Assembly (NCBI GenBank): GCA_016200005.1 | Contig: JACQFP010000087.1 | Span: 24,466 to 88,465, forward strand | Origin: Verrucomicrobiota bacterium | GTDB lineage: Bacteria > Verrucomicrobiota > Verrucomicrobiia > Limisphaerales > PALSA-1396 | DNA length: 64,000 bases | Direction of reading: 5' to 3' | In this document: in pieces, positions 55,743-63,999 of the stretch | Numbering within the stretch: the first letter of the stretch is position 1 | Layout: every line of letters starts with the position of its first letter | Program-made: the position numbers and the translations under genes | The notes under the pieces: model-generated | What the model was told of the DNA's origin: nothing | Database searches by the model: none | The model's input: only the letters and a program-made list of their open reading frames with translations

Positions 55743-55970
55743 TTATTTTCCTTTTTTGCCAGCCTCGACAGTTTTTGATTGAAGCCCCGTCATGGTTAGC
55801 AGCGGCAGCACCGTGAAACGTCCGTCATCGTTATAGACGATCACGTACGACGCTTTCGGCGGCAACGAAATGTAATCCCGATGTGGCACCGCGTACTCGT
55901 GGCCATCAGCCATACGCAACGTGAAGGGAACGCCGCTCGCCACCGCAGACTCGACCTGCTCTCTTGTCAT
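55743..55970 (-). CDS. Small protein of unknown function
   Basis: 75 residues from ATG 55970; TTG 55994 is an alternative. It reads TREQVESAVASGVPFTLRMA, then HEYAVPHRDYISLPPKASYV and VYNDDGRFTVLPLLTMTGL. The pattern is one helix followed by a five-stranded beta sheet, conserved-looking and with a basic tail. Proteins like this occur as short stand-alone genes in Verrucomicrobia and Planctomycetes. The start lies close to the small overlapping pair at 55991-56241, and all three may be read together. Confidence 0.6.
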   Translation of the reverse strand: MTREQVESAVASGVPFTLRMADGHEYAVPHRDYISLPPKASYVIVYNDDGRFTVLPLLTMTGLQSKTVEAGKKGK

Positions 55971-55990
55971 GACCACATCATTACCCAGGA

Positions 55991-56122
55991 TCAACGAACT
56001 CGCAAGCGCTTCTTCACCCGCACTCCGGCTGCCGCCAGGTGAGTGTCGTATTGACCACCATGCGCGACCACGTTTCGCGAGGCGAGCAGCACGTCAGCTT
56101 GGGCATGGACGGGCGCAGGCAT
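55991..56122 (-). CDS. Very small ORF, second of an overlapping pair
   Basis: 43 codons from ATG 56122. The ATG shares its A with the TGA of the preceding ORF (TGATG), a classic coupling overlap. It reads VHAQADVLLASRNVVAHGGQ, then HLAAAGVRVKKRLRVR. No family recognised. It is too short for a usual toxin and may be a truncated gene. The call rests on the overlap and on the partner's ribosome-binding site. Confidence 0.35.
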   Translation of the reverse strand: MPAPVHAQADVLLASRNVVAHGGQYDTHLAAAGVRVKKRLRVR

Positions 56123-56241
56123 CAGTCGTGATCGTAAATGGCGTCGGCGGGAGAGTATTGAGCGGCTAATTGTTGGGCGGAAAAACGCGACCAGTTCTGG
56201 CGCTCGTCGAGTTCCGTCTGCCGCGCCAGCAATGAATCCAC
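56122..56241 (-). CDS. Very small ORF with an antitoxin-like C-terminus
   Basis: 39 codons from GTG 56241, with AGGAG 11 bases before it. It reads DSLLARQTELDERQNWSRFS, then AQQLAAQYSPADAIYDHD. The W-x-x-(F/L)-S-x-x-x-L-A-x-x-Y...D-x-I-Y-D pattern resembles the C-terminal tail of small type II antitoxins, the part that wraps a toxin. A DNA-binding half is absent, so this may be a remnant. The next ORF starts in its stop codon. Confidence 0.4.
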   Translation of the reverse strand: MDSLLARQTELDERQNWSRFSAQQLAAQYSPADAIYDHD

Positions 56242-56283
56242 ATAGTAAAACACTCCTGGATCTGGCGTTGTCACAGACTGAAA

Positions 56284-57186
56284 CTACGGGCCGAGGCGAC
56301 GAATCCGTACGTTCCGGTACGCGACCGATGCGTTATGGTGCTGCAAAACTATCCCGCCGTTCGTTACCTTGCCGTAGAGCGAGTCACCGCTGTATCGTGA
56401 AGTTGAAACCATACTCATAAACTCCTGACTGTTCAGATTGTACTCGACGACCCTGTTGCCGTTCAGCCACTGCTCGACATGGTTGGTGAGAATTACTATG
56501 CGCACAGTGTTGAATTGACCGGCCGGATTGAGAACCTTGTTTGTCGGAGCGATCACTCCGAAAACAGAACTGGCGGATGTAACTGGGTTGGTTCCGTTGG
56601 GATGAGTGGCATCGTCAACAATTTGATTCTCTGGACCACTCTTCTCAGGGCCGTCGGGCGCCTCGCTAACCCGGTAGAAAACGCCACTATTGCCTGCCAC
56701 TGTTGCATTCCACTCCAACTGCAACTCGAAGTCTGAGTAGGTATTTGTGGTGATGATACTGATCCAGTTGGCACTGTTCGTCGGAACGGTTCGCAATTCG
56801 TTGCTGATTACCATCCAGTTGTTGCTGGGGAACGTCGTGCCCCGGTAGGTGCGAAAGGCCGATGTATTCGTCCCGTCGAACAGAACTTCCCATGCCTGCA
56901 AGCGATAAAAACTGGCAAGTTCGGTGGCGTCATTCGTGATGACGAAATCCGAGCCAACGGTCACAACCTCATTGGTGACGTTGCTCCACAAAACCGGTGG
57001 GGAAAGACTGGCCGTCGATTGAAGGTAAAACTGGTTGGCAGTGTCTTGTGGCCAGCTAATGATCAATTTGTCCTCTGAACGAGTGATCTGGAGAACAGCG
57101 TCAACCGCAAGCGTCGGCAGTGCGGATGTGAGCAATGCGATGACGGGCAATTGCGTGAACAAGCGGAGTGTGCCCCCTGTTTTCAT
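56284..57186 (-). CDS. Exported DUF1080 (3-keto-disaccharide hydrolase-like) protein
   Basis: 300 residues from ATG 57186; the longer frame to 57279 is not supported. Signal peptide LFTQLPVIALLTSALPTLAV. A short beta domain (LIISWPQDTANQFYLQSTAS) precedes the DUF1080 laminin-G-like sandwich. That reads EVLFDGTNTSAFRTYRG, TYSDFELQLEWNATVAGNSG, GVFYRVSE, QFNTVRIVILTNHVEQWLNG and a final VAYRNVRIRRL. DUF1080 proteins act on modified sugars or bind glycans outside the cytosol. It lies between the DUF1501 gene and a broken DUF1501 end. Confidence 0.9.
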   Translation of the reverse strand: MKTGGTLRLFTQLPVIALLTSALPTLAVDAVLQITRSEDKLIISWPQDTANQFYLQSTASLSPPVLWSNVTNEVVTVGSDFVITNDATELASFYRLQAWEVLFDGTNTSAFRTYRGTTFPSNNWMVISNELRTVPTNSANWISIITTNTYSDFELQLEWNATVAGNSGVFYRVSEAPDGPEKSGPENQIVDDATHPNGTNPVTSASSVFGVIAPTNKVLNPAGQFNTVRIVILTNHVEQWLNGNRVVEYNLNSQEFMSMVSTSRYSGDSLYGKVTNGGIVLQHHNASVAYRNVRIRRLGP

Positions 57187-57262
57187 TCGATTCGTAGTGT
57201 CCGAGGTGCCAACATGCTCCTCCAAGCGCAGAAGGTTACAAGCAGAATAATACAGGCTGACT

Positions 57263-57367
57263 GGCCTCGACCCCGCCAAACTCCTTTACTTCCACAATGG
57301 CCAGGAAGAACGCATCACCGACAGCAAACCGTGCCGCGTGGTGCAAGAGATTTTACAAGACGCATGA
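57263..57367 (+). pseudogene. 3'-end remnant of a second DUF1501 gene
   Basis: This stretch encodes GLDPAKLLYFHNGQEERITD followed by SKPCRVVQEILQDA and TGA (57365-57367). The intact gene at 54222 ends GLDHTKLLYFHNGQEERITD. The DNA matches 55593-55685 at about 88% by eye with no gaps over about 90 bases. Nothing upstream continues the domain: the minus-strand DUF1080 gene starts at 57186. Only the last 34 codons of a former gene copy survive. Confidence 0.8.
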
Positions 57368-57463
57368 AGCGGATCGGGCAACGCGTGGGAAATTTCGGTC
57401 ATGGTCGGATTCGACAACTGGATTGCGAGTCGGAGAGTCCTCCGGACGCTTACTTTACGCTTG

Positions 57464-57492
57464 AGGTAATTGGCGGTGAGCGCAAATTACCT
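57464..57492. repeat. Hairpin upstream of the three-gene cassette
   Basis: AGGTAATT (57464-57471) and AATTACCT (57485-57492) are perfect inverted 8-mers, with GCG and CGC able to extend the pairing in the centre. It lies 19 bases before ATG 57511, so it could be an operator or a 5' leader hairpin. The rest of the gap (57187-57510) holds only the DUF1501 remnant. Confidence 0.5.
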
Positions 57493-57510
57493 TAAAACCA
57501 ACAATTGCTG

Positions 57511-58473
57511 ATGGAATTGTTCACCAACGCGCCTGCTGATTGGCCAGTGATACCTGTCCTCCCAAGACCAGGCGATCTTCATTTCTTGAGTTTGATCAAA
57601 CCTATGATACCAGACACGGAACCACACGATCTTGATTTCTTGAGTCTAGCGATGGCAACCGCGTTGGAGGATGGGTTCAAAGAACAAAATCGGAATGTCC
57701 ATCCGGTTGCTTTCCAGACCAAACTTTTCAGCGAAGGTGTGCTGAAGATTCCTTGTGAAATCAAATTAGGCAGCAGGAAGTTTGGAGTTTTCATTTTTCC
57801 AGACGTGAATGAGGAGGCGGCCGCACATTTCGCAGGCGTCCAATTCATCTATGATCAACTGGAGGGAGAAGAGGCCATTTACTTTGCCTCTGCGAAATTG
57901 CCTGCCGTTGACCCGGTCAATCCTTTAGCTCCGTTTGATCCGTTTATGCTCGTGCGACAGGAAAATAAACTGCCCTCGGGCCCCTATGCCATGTGGTGGC
58001 CCACCGAAGATGACTCGCGGTTCTCTGATTCACCGGCTCGCCCGTTCATTCGTCGAGCATACGAGGCGCTGAATGGAATCGAAACGTATGTCTTGGCGGC
58101 ATTGTTGAAGGGCCTCGGTAAAGTGAAGGATGATACCAGGAGCGTGGTCTTGTCGGATGAACTCTGGGCTGAGCCGATCACTGGGCTGGAGCAGATGCCG
58201 ATGGTGATTTCCGCATCTGTAGAGAAGGGGATTCGGTTTCACTTCCATCCGAAGCACGCAACGGCATCGCACCGGAAACGGTTTTGGAAAGTTTTTTGTG
58301 AATACGGCGAATCCTGGCGAACGGCAATCCAACGAGAAGGCGGAGTGGCGGAATGGGCACAAGAAAGCAGCGCGCTCGCATGGTGGGAAAAGGTCGAGGC
58401 ATTCGCCGTGCAAAAAGAGCGGGAAGACGGCAGCCTCAGCCTGCTGGGAGCGGTGGAAACCGAGAAAAGTTAA
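57511..58473 (+). CDS. Unrecognised protein, first gene of an A+T-richer cassette
   Basis: 320 residues from ATG 57511. No signal peptide and no clear membrane helix. It is a mixed alpha/beta protein with many Phe, Trp and acidic residues: KFGVFIFPDVNEEAAAHFAG, AMWWPTEDDSRFSD, FIRRAYEALNGIETYVLAAL, FHFHPKHATASHRKRFWKVF and a charged tail (WWEKVEAFAVQKER). I recognise no family. It lies 39 bases before the first of two tandem paralogues on the same strand, and all three have lower G+C than the genes around them, pointing to acquired DNA. Confidence 0.75.
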   Translation: MELFTNAPADWPVIPVLPRPGDLHFLSLIKPMIPDTEPHDLDFLSLAMATALEDGFKEQNRNVHPVAFQTKLFSEGVLKIPCEIKLGSRKFGVFIFPDVNEEAAAHFAGVQFIYDQLEGEEAIYFASAKLPAVDPVNPLAPFDPFMLVRQENKLPSGPYAMWWPTEDDSRFSDSPARPFIRRAYEALNGIETYVLAALLKGLGKVKDDTRSVVLSDELWAEPITGLEQMPMVISASVEKGIRFHFHPKHATASHRKRFWKVFCEYGESWRTAIQREGGVAEWAQESSALAWWEKVEAFAVQKEREDGSLSLLGAVETEKS

Positions 58474-58512
58474 GGGCCGGTGATTTTGCATCTAATGAAC
58501 GAGAGTTAAGAA

Positions 58513-59628
58513 ATGACAGAGCCTGCCATCCTTGGAAAAACCGTGCATGGTCGCGCTATTCTGGTTGATGCGGATGTCATCGCTAAAGATGGAGCGCAAC
58601 ATCAGGTCGGGAAACCCATTCCTCCTCCAGTTAAGGCTGAAAAAGTGTACCACGTAGAATACGAGTTGAAGCATCGTTTTTCTACGGAAGAACTCCGAAG
58701 TTTGATTCTTTTGGCGCAGCGGGAGTTACCGTTCTTCCAGTTGAGGAGCGGCAAATCCACGAATAATGCTGAGCTTTACGTAAAAGGCTCATTGAACAAA
58801 TTCACCCTTCCCGCGGGCATAACTATGGCAGGGGTAAAGTACGTGCAAGGCGAGTTCAAACCCAAATCAGATCCGGCCCGCGAAATCACTGAGATTCTTC
58901 AGTCTGCGATAGAAGGCTTTGGGCGTGATGCCATGCTGAGTACTTGTTGCTTGTTTAAAGCCCTGGGATTTGAACAAAACCAAGAGCCAGAAAAATGCGG
59001 TCTTTTACTCACAAAAGGGAAGTTGTTTATTGATTATATCTCCTCGATTGACCCGGCTCCCGTACGCCAGGCGTATTTATCGCGACTGATCAGCACTGCG
59101 GGTTTGCCGATGCAAATTTTTGAAGACAAGTGGGGATATCATTTTAAACACGCGTTGGCGGGTGAGATTAAAGCCGGCGGTGCAGGTTCAATGTCTGAAA
59201 ATCCTCTGATGTTTTGGTGTGAAGTGGCTGTCTCAGCCGTATCTGAATTGACAACTTTTATCCACCCTATTTTGAGTGGCGCTTCAGCCCTGGTCGGCGG
59301 CCGATGGGCAGGGTGGCCAAGCCCTGGTAGTTTGTTTGGCTTTGATTCGATAGTGGCGAAGAATTATCCATGTGAATCATTTCATCTCCACTTCGGATAC
59401 ACTTTCGACAAGGACATACTGATGACCTTGGAGGAAATGCGAACAATGAAGATAAAAAGTGGAGTATTTCAGACTGTCCTGGCCGATTTCAAATTACATG
59501 AGACTGAGGGAACTTTTGAGGTGATCACAAATCGTAAGGGGCATCGATTGAAAGCGACCGTGATTCCTAAAGTGTTGCCCGAATTGAACCGGATTCTGAA
59601 TGTCAATTTTACCCGTTCAAGCGGATGA
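58513..59628 (+). CDS. Unrecognised protein, tandem paralogue 1
   Basis: 371 residues. It begins MTEPAILGKTVHGRAILVDA and has the segment KAEKVYHVEYELKHRFSTEE near residue 42. The middle includes PKSDPAREITEILQSAIEGF and KCGLLLTKGKLFIDYISSI; the end is KGHRLKATVIPKVLPELNRI. The pattern suggests an alpha/beta protein without signal peptide or membrane helix. It is clearly homologous to the next protein: the N-terminal 70 and C-terminal 30 residues are nearly the same, the middle is more diverged. Function unknown. Confidence 0.8.
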   Translation: MTEPAILGKTVHGRAILVDADVIAKDGAQHQVGKPIPPPVKAEKVYHVEYELKHRFSTEELRSLILLAQRELPFFQLRSGKSTNNAELYVKGSLNKFTLPAGITMAGVKYVQGEFKPKSDPAREITEILQSAIEGFGRDAMLSTCCLFKALGFEQNQEPEKCGLLLTKGKLFIDYISSIDPAPVRQAYLSRLISTAGLPMQIFEDKWGYHFKHALAGEIKAGGAGSMSENPLMFWCEVAVSAVSELTTFIHPILSGASALVGGRWAGWPSPGSLFGFDSIVAKNYPCESFHLHFGYTFDKDILMTLEEMRTMKIKSGVFQTVLADFKLHETEGTFEVITNRKGHRLKATVIPKVLPELNRILNVNFTRSSG

Positions 59629-59656
59629 TTCATATGTAAAATAAGAGGAATGCGAG

Positions 59657-60796
59657 ATGACAGAGCCAGAGAAAAGCATTCTTGGAAAAACTGTGCGGGG
59701 CAGCCCGGTTTTGGTTGACGCAGATGTCATCGCCAAAGATGGAGGGCAACATCACGTCGGGAAACCCACTCCTGCTCCAGTTAAGGCTGAAAAAGTGTAC
59801 CACGTAGAATACGAGTTGAAGCAGCGCTTTTCGACGGAAGAACTCCGAAGTTTGGTTCAGTTGGCGCAACGCGAGTTGCCATCCTTTGAACTGCGAACCG
59901 GCGAACCGATAAGTAATGCTGAACTTTATGGCCTCAACGGCCCGCTGAGCAAATTTGTCGTTCCGACAGGTCTAACAATGGCAGGAGTAAATTATGTAGA
60001 AGCCAAGTTCAAACCCAAATCAGACCCCGCCCAGGAAATAACTGACATTCTTCAGTCCGCTCTGGAAAGCTTTGAACACGACATGGGGTTCATCACTTGC
60101 TGCTTGTTCAAAGCCCGTGGGTTTGAACAAAATAAAAAGCCGGAAGAATGTGGCCTTCATTTCAACAAAGGAAAATTCTTTGTTGATTATAACTCCGAAA
60201 TCCAACCAACCGCCGCACGGAAGGAGTATTTCTCCCAGTTGATCCCGGCCGTGGGTTTACCCTTGGAACTCGTTGATAGTCCAAGGGGCTTCTTTCAATT
60301 CAAGCACACGTCGGAAAGCGCAGTCGGTGACTTCCTGGGTGGAGTGCACAATGTAAACCCCGAGCGGATTCGGTGTGCAATGGCTGTCTCGGCCGCATCA
60401 GAACTGACACCGTTTATCCGTGCCATTCTGAACACAGCCACAGCCGTCGTTGGCGCCAACTGGACGGGACTGCCGGGCTACAAAAAGCATTTCAGTTTTG
60501 ATTCGATTGTGGGAAGGAATTTTCCTTGCGAATCGGTTGATCTCGGCTTCAATTTCGCCTTTGACAATAACATTATGGCTGTGCTGGAGGCGTTGCGAAC
60601 GATGAAGCGGAAGAGCGAGAGGCAGAGTGGATCGTTTCAAACTTGTCTTGCCAAGTTCAAACTTCTGGAAACTGAAGGATCATTCCATGTCGTGACCACT
60701 AAGAAAGGCCACCGATTGAACGCGACCGTGATACGTAAAGTGTTACCTGAGTTGAACCGGATTCTGAATGTCAATTTTACTCCCTCAAGCAGGTGA
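59657..60796 (+). CDS. Unrecognised protein, tandem paralogue 2
   Basis: 379 residues, beginning MTEPEKSILGKTVRGSPVLV, with the same KAEKVYHVEYELKQRFSTEE segment and the end KGHRLNATVIRKVLPELNRI. Compared with paralogue 1 it has small insertions (ELYGLNGPLS; KRKSERQSGS) and a different middle (VDSPRGFFQFKHTSESAVGD). A ribosome-binding site (AGAGGA) lies about 9 bases before the ATG. The gap to paralogue 1 is 28 bases. At the DNA level about 47 bases around the KAEKVYHVEYELK codons are identical in both, hinting at recent duplication or gene conversion. Confidence 0.8.
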   Translation: MTEPEKSILGKTVRGSPVLVDADVIAKDGGQHHVGKPTPAPVKAEKVYHVEYELKQRFSTEELRSLVQLAQRELPSFELRTGEPISNAELYGLNGPLSKFVVPTGLTMAGVNYVEAKFKPKSDPAQEITDILQSALESFEHDMGFITCCLFKARGFEQNKKPEECGLHFNKGKFFVDYNSEIQPTAARKEYFSQLIPAVGLPLELVDSPRGFFQFKHTSESAVGDFLGGVHNVNPERIRCAMAVSAASELTPFIRAILNTATAVVGANWTGLPGYKKHFSFDSIVGRNFPCESVDLGFNFAFDNNIMAVLEALRTMKRKSERQSGSFQTCLAKFKLLETEGSFHVVTTKKGHRLNATVIRKVLPELNRILNVNFTPSSR

Positions 60797-60868
60797 TGTC
60801 CTGCCCGAGAGGCTGAATTGATTTTTCCGGCTCGCTTTTTTTGCGAACCAGAGGTTGAGTATTCCTGA

Positions 60869-63544
60869 ATGCATTGTTACCAGATTTCCTTGGTGGTCGG
60901 CTGGCTGCTGTTCGCTTGCGCGAACGTCGTCGCCGCTGCGCCGCTGGTGTTCGAGAAGGACATCCGGCCGATCCTCAAGGCACATTGTTTTGATTGTCAT
61001 GGCGAGGGCGAAAAGTTGAACGGCGGTCTCGACCTGCGCCTGCAGCGGCTGATGCTCAAGGGCGGCGACGAAGGCCCGGTGATCGTACCCGGCAAGCCCG
61101 ACCGCAGTCTGCTTTTCAAGCTGGTTCACAGCGGCGAAATGCCGAAGCGCGACAAGAAGCTCACCGCCAAAGAAGTCGAAGTGATCAAGCAGTGGATCGC
61201 CACCGGCGCGAAGACCGCCCGCCCCGAACCCGCCGAACTGGCCAAGGGCGGTGGCATCACCGAGGAAGAGCGCGCCTTCTGGTCCTTCCAGCCAATTCGC
61301 CAGCCGAAAATCCCAGCGACCAAACCCAAAGACCGCGTCCGCACGCCGGTCGATGCATTCCTGGTGGCGGCAATGGTGAAACAGAAACTCGGTTTCTCGC
61401 CCGATGCCGAAAAGGTCACGTTGCTCCGTCGCGCCTCATTTGATCTCACCGGCCTGCCACCGACGCCCGCCGAGGTCGAGTCCTTCCTGGCGGACACCGC
61501 GAGTGACGCCTACGAAAAGTTGATCGACCGATTGCTCGACTCGCCGCATTACGGCGAACGCTGGGGCCGCCACTGGCTTGACATCGCGGGTTACGCCGAC
61601 TCGGACGGCTACAGCGACGCCGATCCGCCGCGCGCCTACTCTTACAAGTATCGCGACTACGTCATCCGTTCCTTCAATGCCGACAAACCGTTCGACCAGT
61701 TCATCACCGAACAACTCGCCGGCGATGAACTCGCGCGCGTGACGCAAGGAGATCCGAAAGCCGCGCTCACCGACCCGCAAAAGCGTGAGTTGCTCATCGC
61801 CACCGGTTTCCTGCGCATGGGTGCCGACGGCACCGCCACGTCTGGTGTTGATCAGGACATGGTGCGCAATCAAGTCGTGGCCGACACGATCAAGATCGTG
61901 TCCACCTCCTTGCTCGGATTGTCCGTCGGCTGCGCGCAATGCCACGATCATCGCTACGATCCGATTCCGCAGACTGATTACTACCGGTTGCGCGCGGTGC
62001 TCGAACCGGCGCTCGACTGGAAAAACTGGCGCACACCCGACCAGCGCCTGATTTCGCTCTACACGGACGCCGACCGAAAAAAGGCCGCTGAAGTCGAGGC
62101 CGACGCGAAGAAGCTTGCCGACGAGAAGGAAGCGAAACAAAAGCAGTACATCGAAGAAGCGTTGACGAAGCATCTCGAAGCGAAATTTGAACCTCCATTG
62201 CGCGAACAACTACGGGGCGCCTACGACACGCCCGCCGATAAGCGCACCGCGGAGCAAAAGAAACTCCTCGCCGATAATCCCAGCGTGAACATCAACGCCG
62301 GCGTGCTTTATCAATACAACCAAAAGGCTGCCGATGAGTTGAAGGCGATGGACGCGAAGATCGCCGAGGTTCGCACCAACAAACCGCCGGAGGACTTCAT
62401 CAGCGTCCTGACCGAGCCGGCGGACAAGCTGCCGGTTACCTACCGTTTCCATCGCGGCGATCCGAAACAGCCCAAGGAAGCCATTCACCCCGGCGGATTG
62501 AGTGTGCTCGCGCCTCCCGGCCAGACAGTCGAATTGCCGGAGAAAGATCCGAATCTCGCGACCAGCGGCCGACGGCTCGCCTTCGCACATTGGCTTACCA
62601 GTCCCACAAACCCGCTCGTCGCCCGTGTGCTGGTGAACCGCGTCTGGCTGGAGCATTTCGGTCGCGGCCTCGTCGGCACGCCGTCGGATTTCGGGGCCAT
62701 GGGTGAGCGACCGTCGCATCCCGAATTGCTCGACTGGCTCGCGAGTGATTTTGTCGAGCACGGCTGGCAGTTGAAGCGGTTGCAAAAGCTCATCATGACA
62801 TCCACGGCTTATCGCCAATCCTCACATCGCAATGCTCGTGCCGATCAGCGCGATCCCGAGAATCGTCTCTACTGGCGCAAACCGGTCCAACGCCTCGACG
62901 CCGAAATCATCCGCGACGCCATCCTGTCCGCCAGCGGCGTGTTCAACGACAAGATGTTCGGCTCGCCTGTGCCAGTGCGCCCAGATGTGCATGGCCAGAT
63001 CGTCGTCGGCCTCGACAAAACGACAGGCGACAACAAGATGCCGGTTGAAGAGCCGCTCCATGGCGAGGAGTTTCGTCGCGGGGTTTACGTCCAAGTGCGG
63101 CGCAGCCGTCCGCTGGCGATGCTGCACGCGTTCGACGCGCCCGTGATGGAAGTGAATTGCGAGCGCCGCCAATCGTCCACCGTCGCCACGCAATCGCTGA
63201 TGCTGATGAACAGCCAGTTCATCCTCGACCAGGCCGCGCGCTTTGCCCAGCGCCTGCAAAAAGAAGCGGGCGACGACCGCGCTGGTCAGGTGACCCGTGC
63301 CTGGCAACTGGCCTTCAGCCGAAGTCCAACTGCGCCGGAGCTGGCCGACGCGCTCGCATTGCTTTCCCGACAGGCGGACCAACTGAAATCTGCCGCCGAG
63401 AAGGACGCCATTGCTACAAAAGATGTGAAGAAGGACGAGAAGGCAAAAAATGTGGAAACGCCGAAGCCCGCGCCCGAACTGCAAGCCTTGACTGATCTAT
63501 GCCAGGCGTTACTCAGCGCGAACGAGTTTCTCTACGTGGACTAG
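60869..63544 (+). CDS. Planctomycete-type cytochrome c / DUF1549 / DUF1553 protein
   Basis: 891 residues. Signal peptide (ISLVVGWLLFACANVVAAA). The PSCyt1 heme-binding domain has CxxCH in AHCFDCHGEGEKLNGG and the axial-Met region SGEMPKRDKKL. DUF1549 follows (TLLRRASFDLTGLPPTPAEV; HWLDIAGYADSDGY), with a second CxxCH in SVGCAQCHDHRYDPI. A charged, helical linker (about residues 405-500) leads to DUF1553 (FAHWLTSPTNPLVARVLVNR; FGAMGERPSHPELLDWLA). A Lys/Glu-rich stretch lies near the end. These proteins are paired with DUF1501 proteins; the reaction is unknown, possibly redox chemistry on sugars or sulfated glycans. Confidence 0.95.
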   Translation: MHCYQISLVVGWLLFACANVVAAAPLVFEKDIRPILKAHCFDCHGEGEKLNGGLDLRLQRLMLKGGDEGPVIVPGKPDRSLLFKLVHSGEMPKRDKKLTAKEVEVIKQWIATGAKTARPEPAELAKGGGITEEERAFWSFQPIRQPKIPATKPKDRVRTPVDAFLVAAMVKQKLGFSPDAEKVTLLRRASFDLTGLPPTPAEVESFLADTASDAYEKLIDRLLDSPHYGERWGRHWLDIAGYADSDGYSDADPPRAYSYKYRDYVIRSFNADKPFDQFITEQLAGDELARVTQGDPKAALTDPQKRELLIATGFLRMGADGTATSGVDQDMVRNQVVADTIKIVSTSLLGLSVGCAQCHDHRYDPIPQTDYYRLRAVLEPALDWKNWRTPDQRLISLYTDADRKKAAEVEADAKKLADEKEAKQKQYIEEALTKHLEAKFEPPLREQLRGAYDTPADKRTAEQKKLLADNPSVNINAGVLYQYNQKAADELKAMDAKIAEVRTNKPPEDFISVLTEPADKLPVTYRFHRGDPKQPKEAIHPGGLSVLAPPGQTVELPEKDPNLATSGRRLAFAHWLTSPTNPLVARVLVNRVWLEHFGRGLVGTPSDFGAMGERPSHPELLDWLASDFVEHGWQLKRLQKLIMTSTAYRQSSHRNARADQRDPENRLYWRKPVQRLDAEIIRDAILSASGVFNDKMFGSPVPVRPDVHGQIVVGLDKTTGDNKMPVEEPLHGEEFRRGVYVQVRRSRPLAMLHAFDAPVMEVNCERRQSSTVATQSLMLMNSQFILDQAARFAQRLQKEAGDDRAGQVTRAWQLAFSRSPTAPELADALALLSRQADQLKSAAEKDAIATKDVKKDEKAKNVETPKPAPELQALTDLCQALLSANEFLYVD

Positions 63545-63771
63545 CCCCAAAACAAGCGAGTTGGGAACCGCAAGGAGCGCCGCGGGGAAAACCTTCTGAA
63601 TTTGGCGCCTGAAATCTCCCTGGTCGGCTTCGTAATGCCGCCAGCTCCGCGGTCAGCGTGTCACGCCGCCGCAGTGTTCGGATAAAACGAGGCGCCACGA
63701 CCCTTTTTCCACCTGACGCAGCGACACGGCGTCCGTTAGTGCGTTTTCGAAAATGGCGCCGAGCTCCTCCC
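63545..63771. other. Gap between the cytochrome gene and the IS end
   Basis: 227 bases without a supported gene. It probably contains the right end of the IS whose transposase stops at 63772, but I could not identify a terminal inverted repeat because the other end lies outside the window. Confidence 0.35.
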
Positions 63772-63999
63772 TCATTCCACCCGCACCAGCTTTTGCAGCC
63801 GCTCCCAGGTCGCGAAGAAATCTTTCAGCCAACTGTTGTAGCTCAATACCCGGTAGATTACACGCCGCGCCGTGCGCACGACCTGGCAAGGGATCAACAG
63901 GATCGCCTGGAGAAAGCGCCGGAACTCCATCCGCACCAGTTCCAGTCCCCGTTGGCGGTTGGGCGTCAGCAGCCCATACCAACTCTTGAGATTCCAGGC
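63772..63999 (-). mobile_element. C-terminal end of an IS1380-like transposase (runs off the right edge)
   Basis: The minus-strand frame entering at the right edge reads AWNLKSWYGLLTPNRQRGLE, then MEFRRFLQAILLIPCQVVRT and ARRVIYRVLSYNSWLKDFFA, ending at TGA 63772-63774. The pattern N-L-K-S-W ... M-E-F-R-x-F ... P-x-Q-V-V-R-T-x-R-R-x-x-Y-R-(V/L)-L is the C-terminus of IS1380-family DDE transposases. The catalytic residues would lie outside the window, so activity cannot be judged. Confidence 0.75.

Noticed and set aside
63653..63982. 109-residue minus-strand frame at the right edge
   Set aside because: Out of phase with the clear IS1380-like transposase C-terminus on the same strand.
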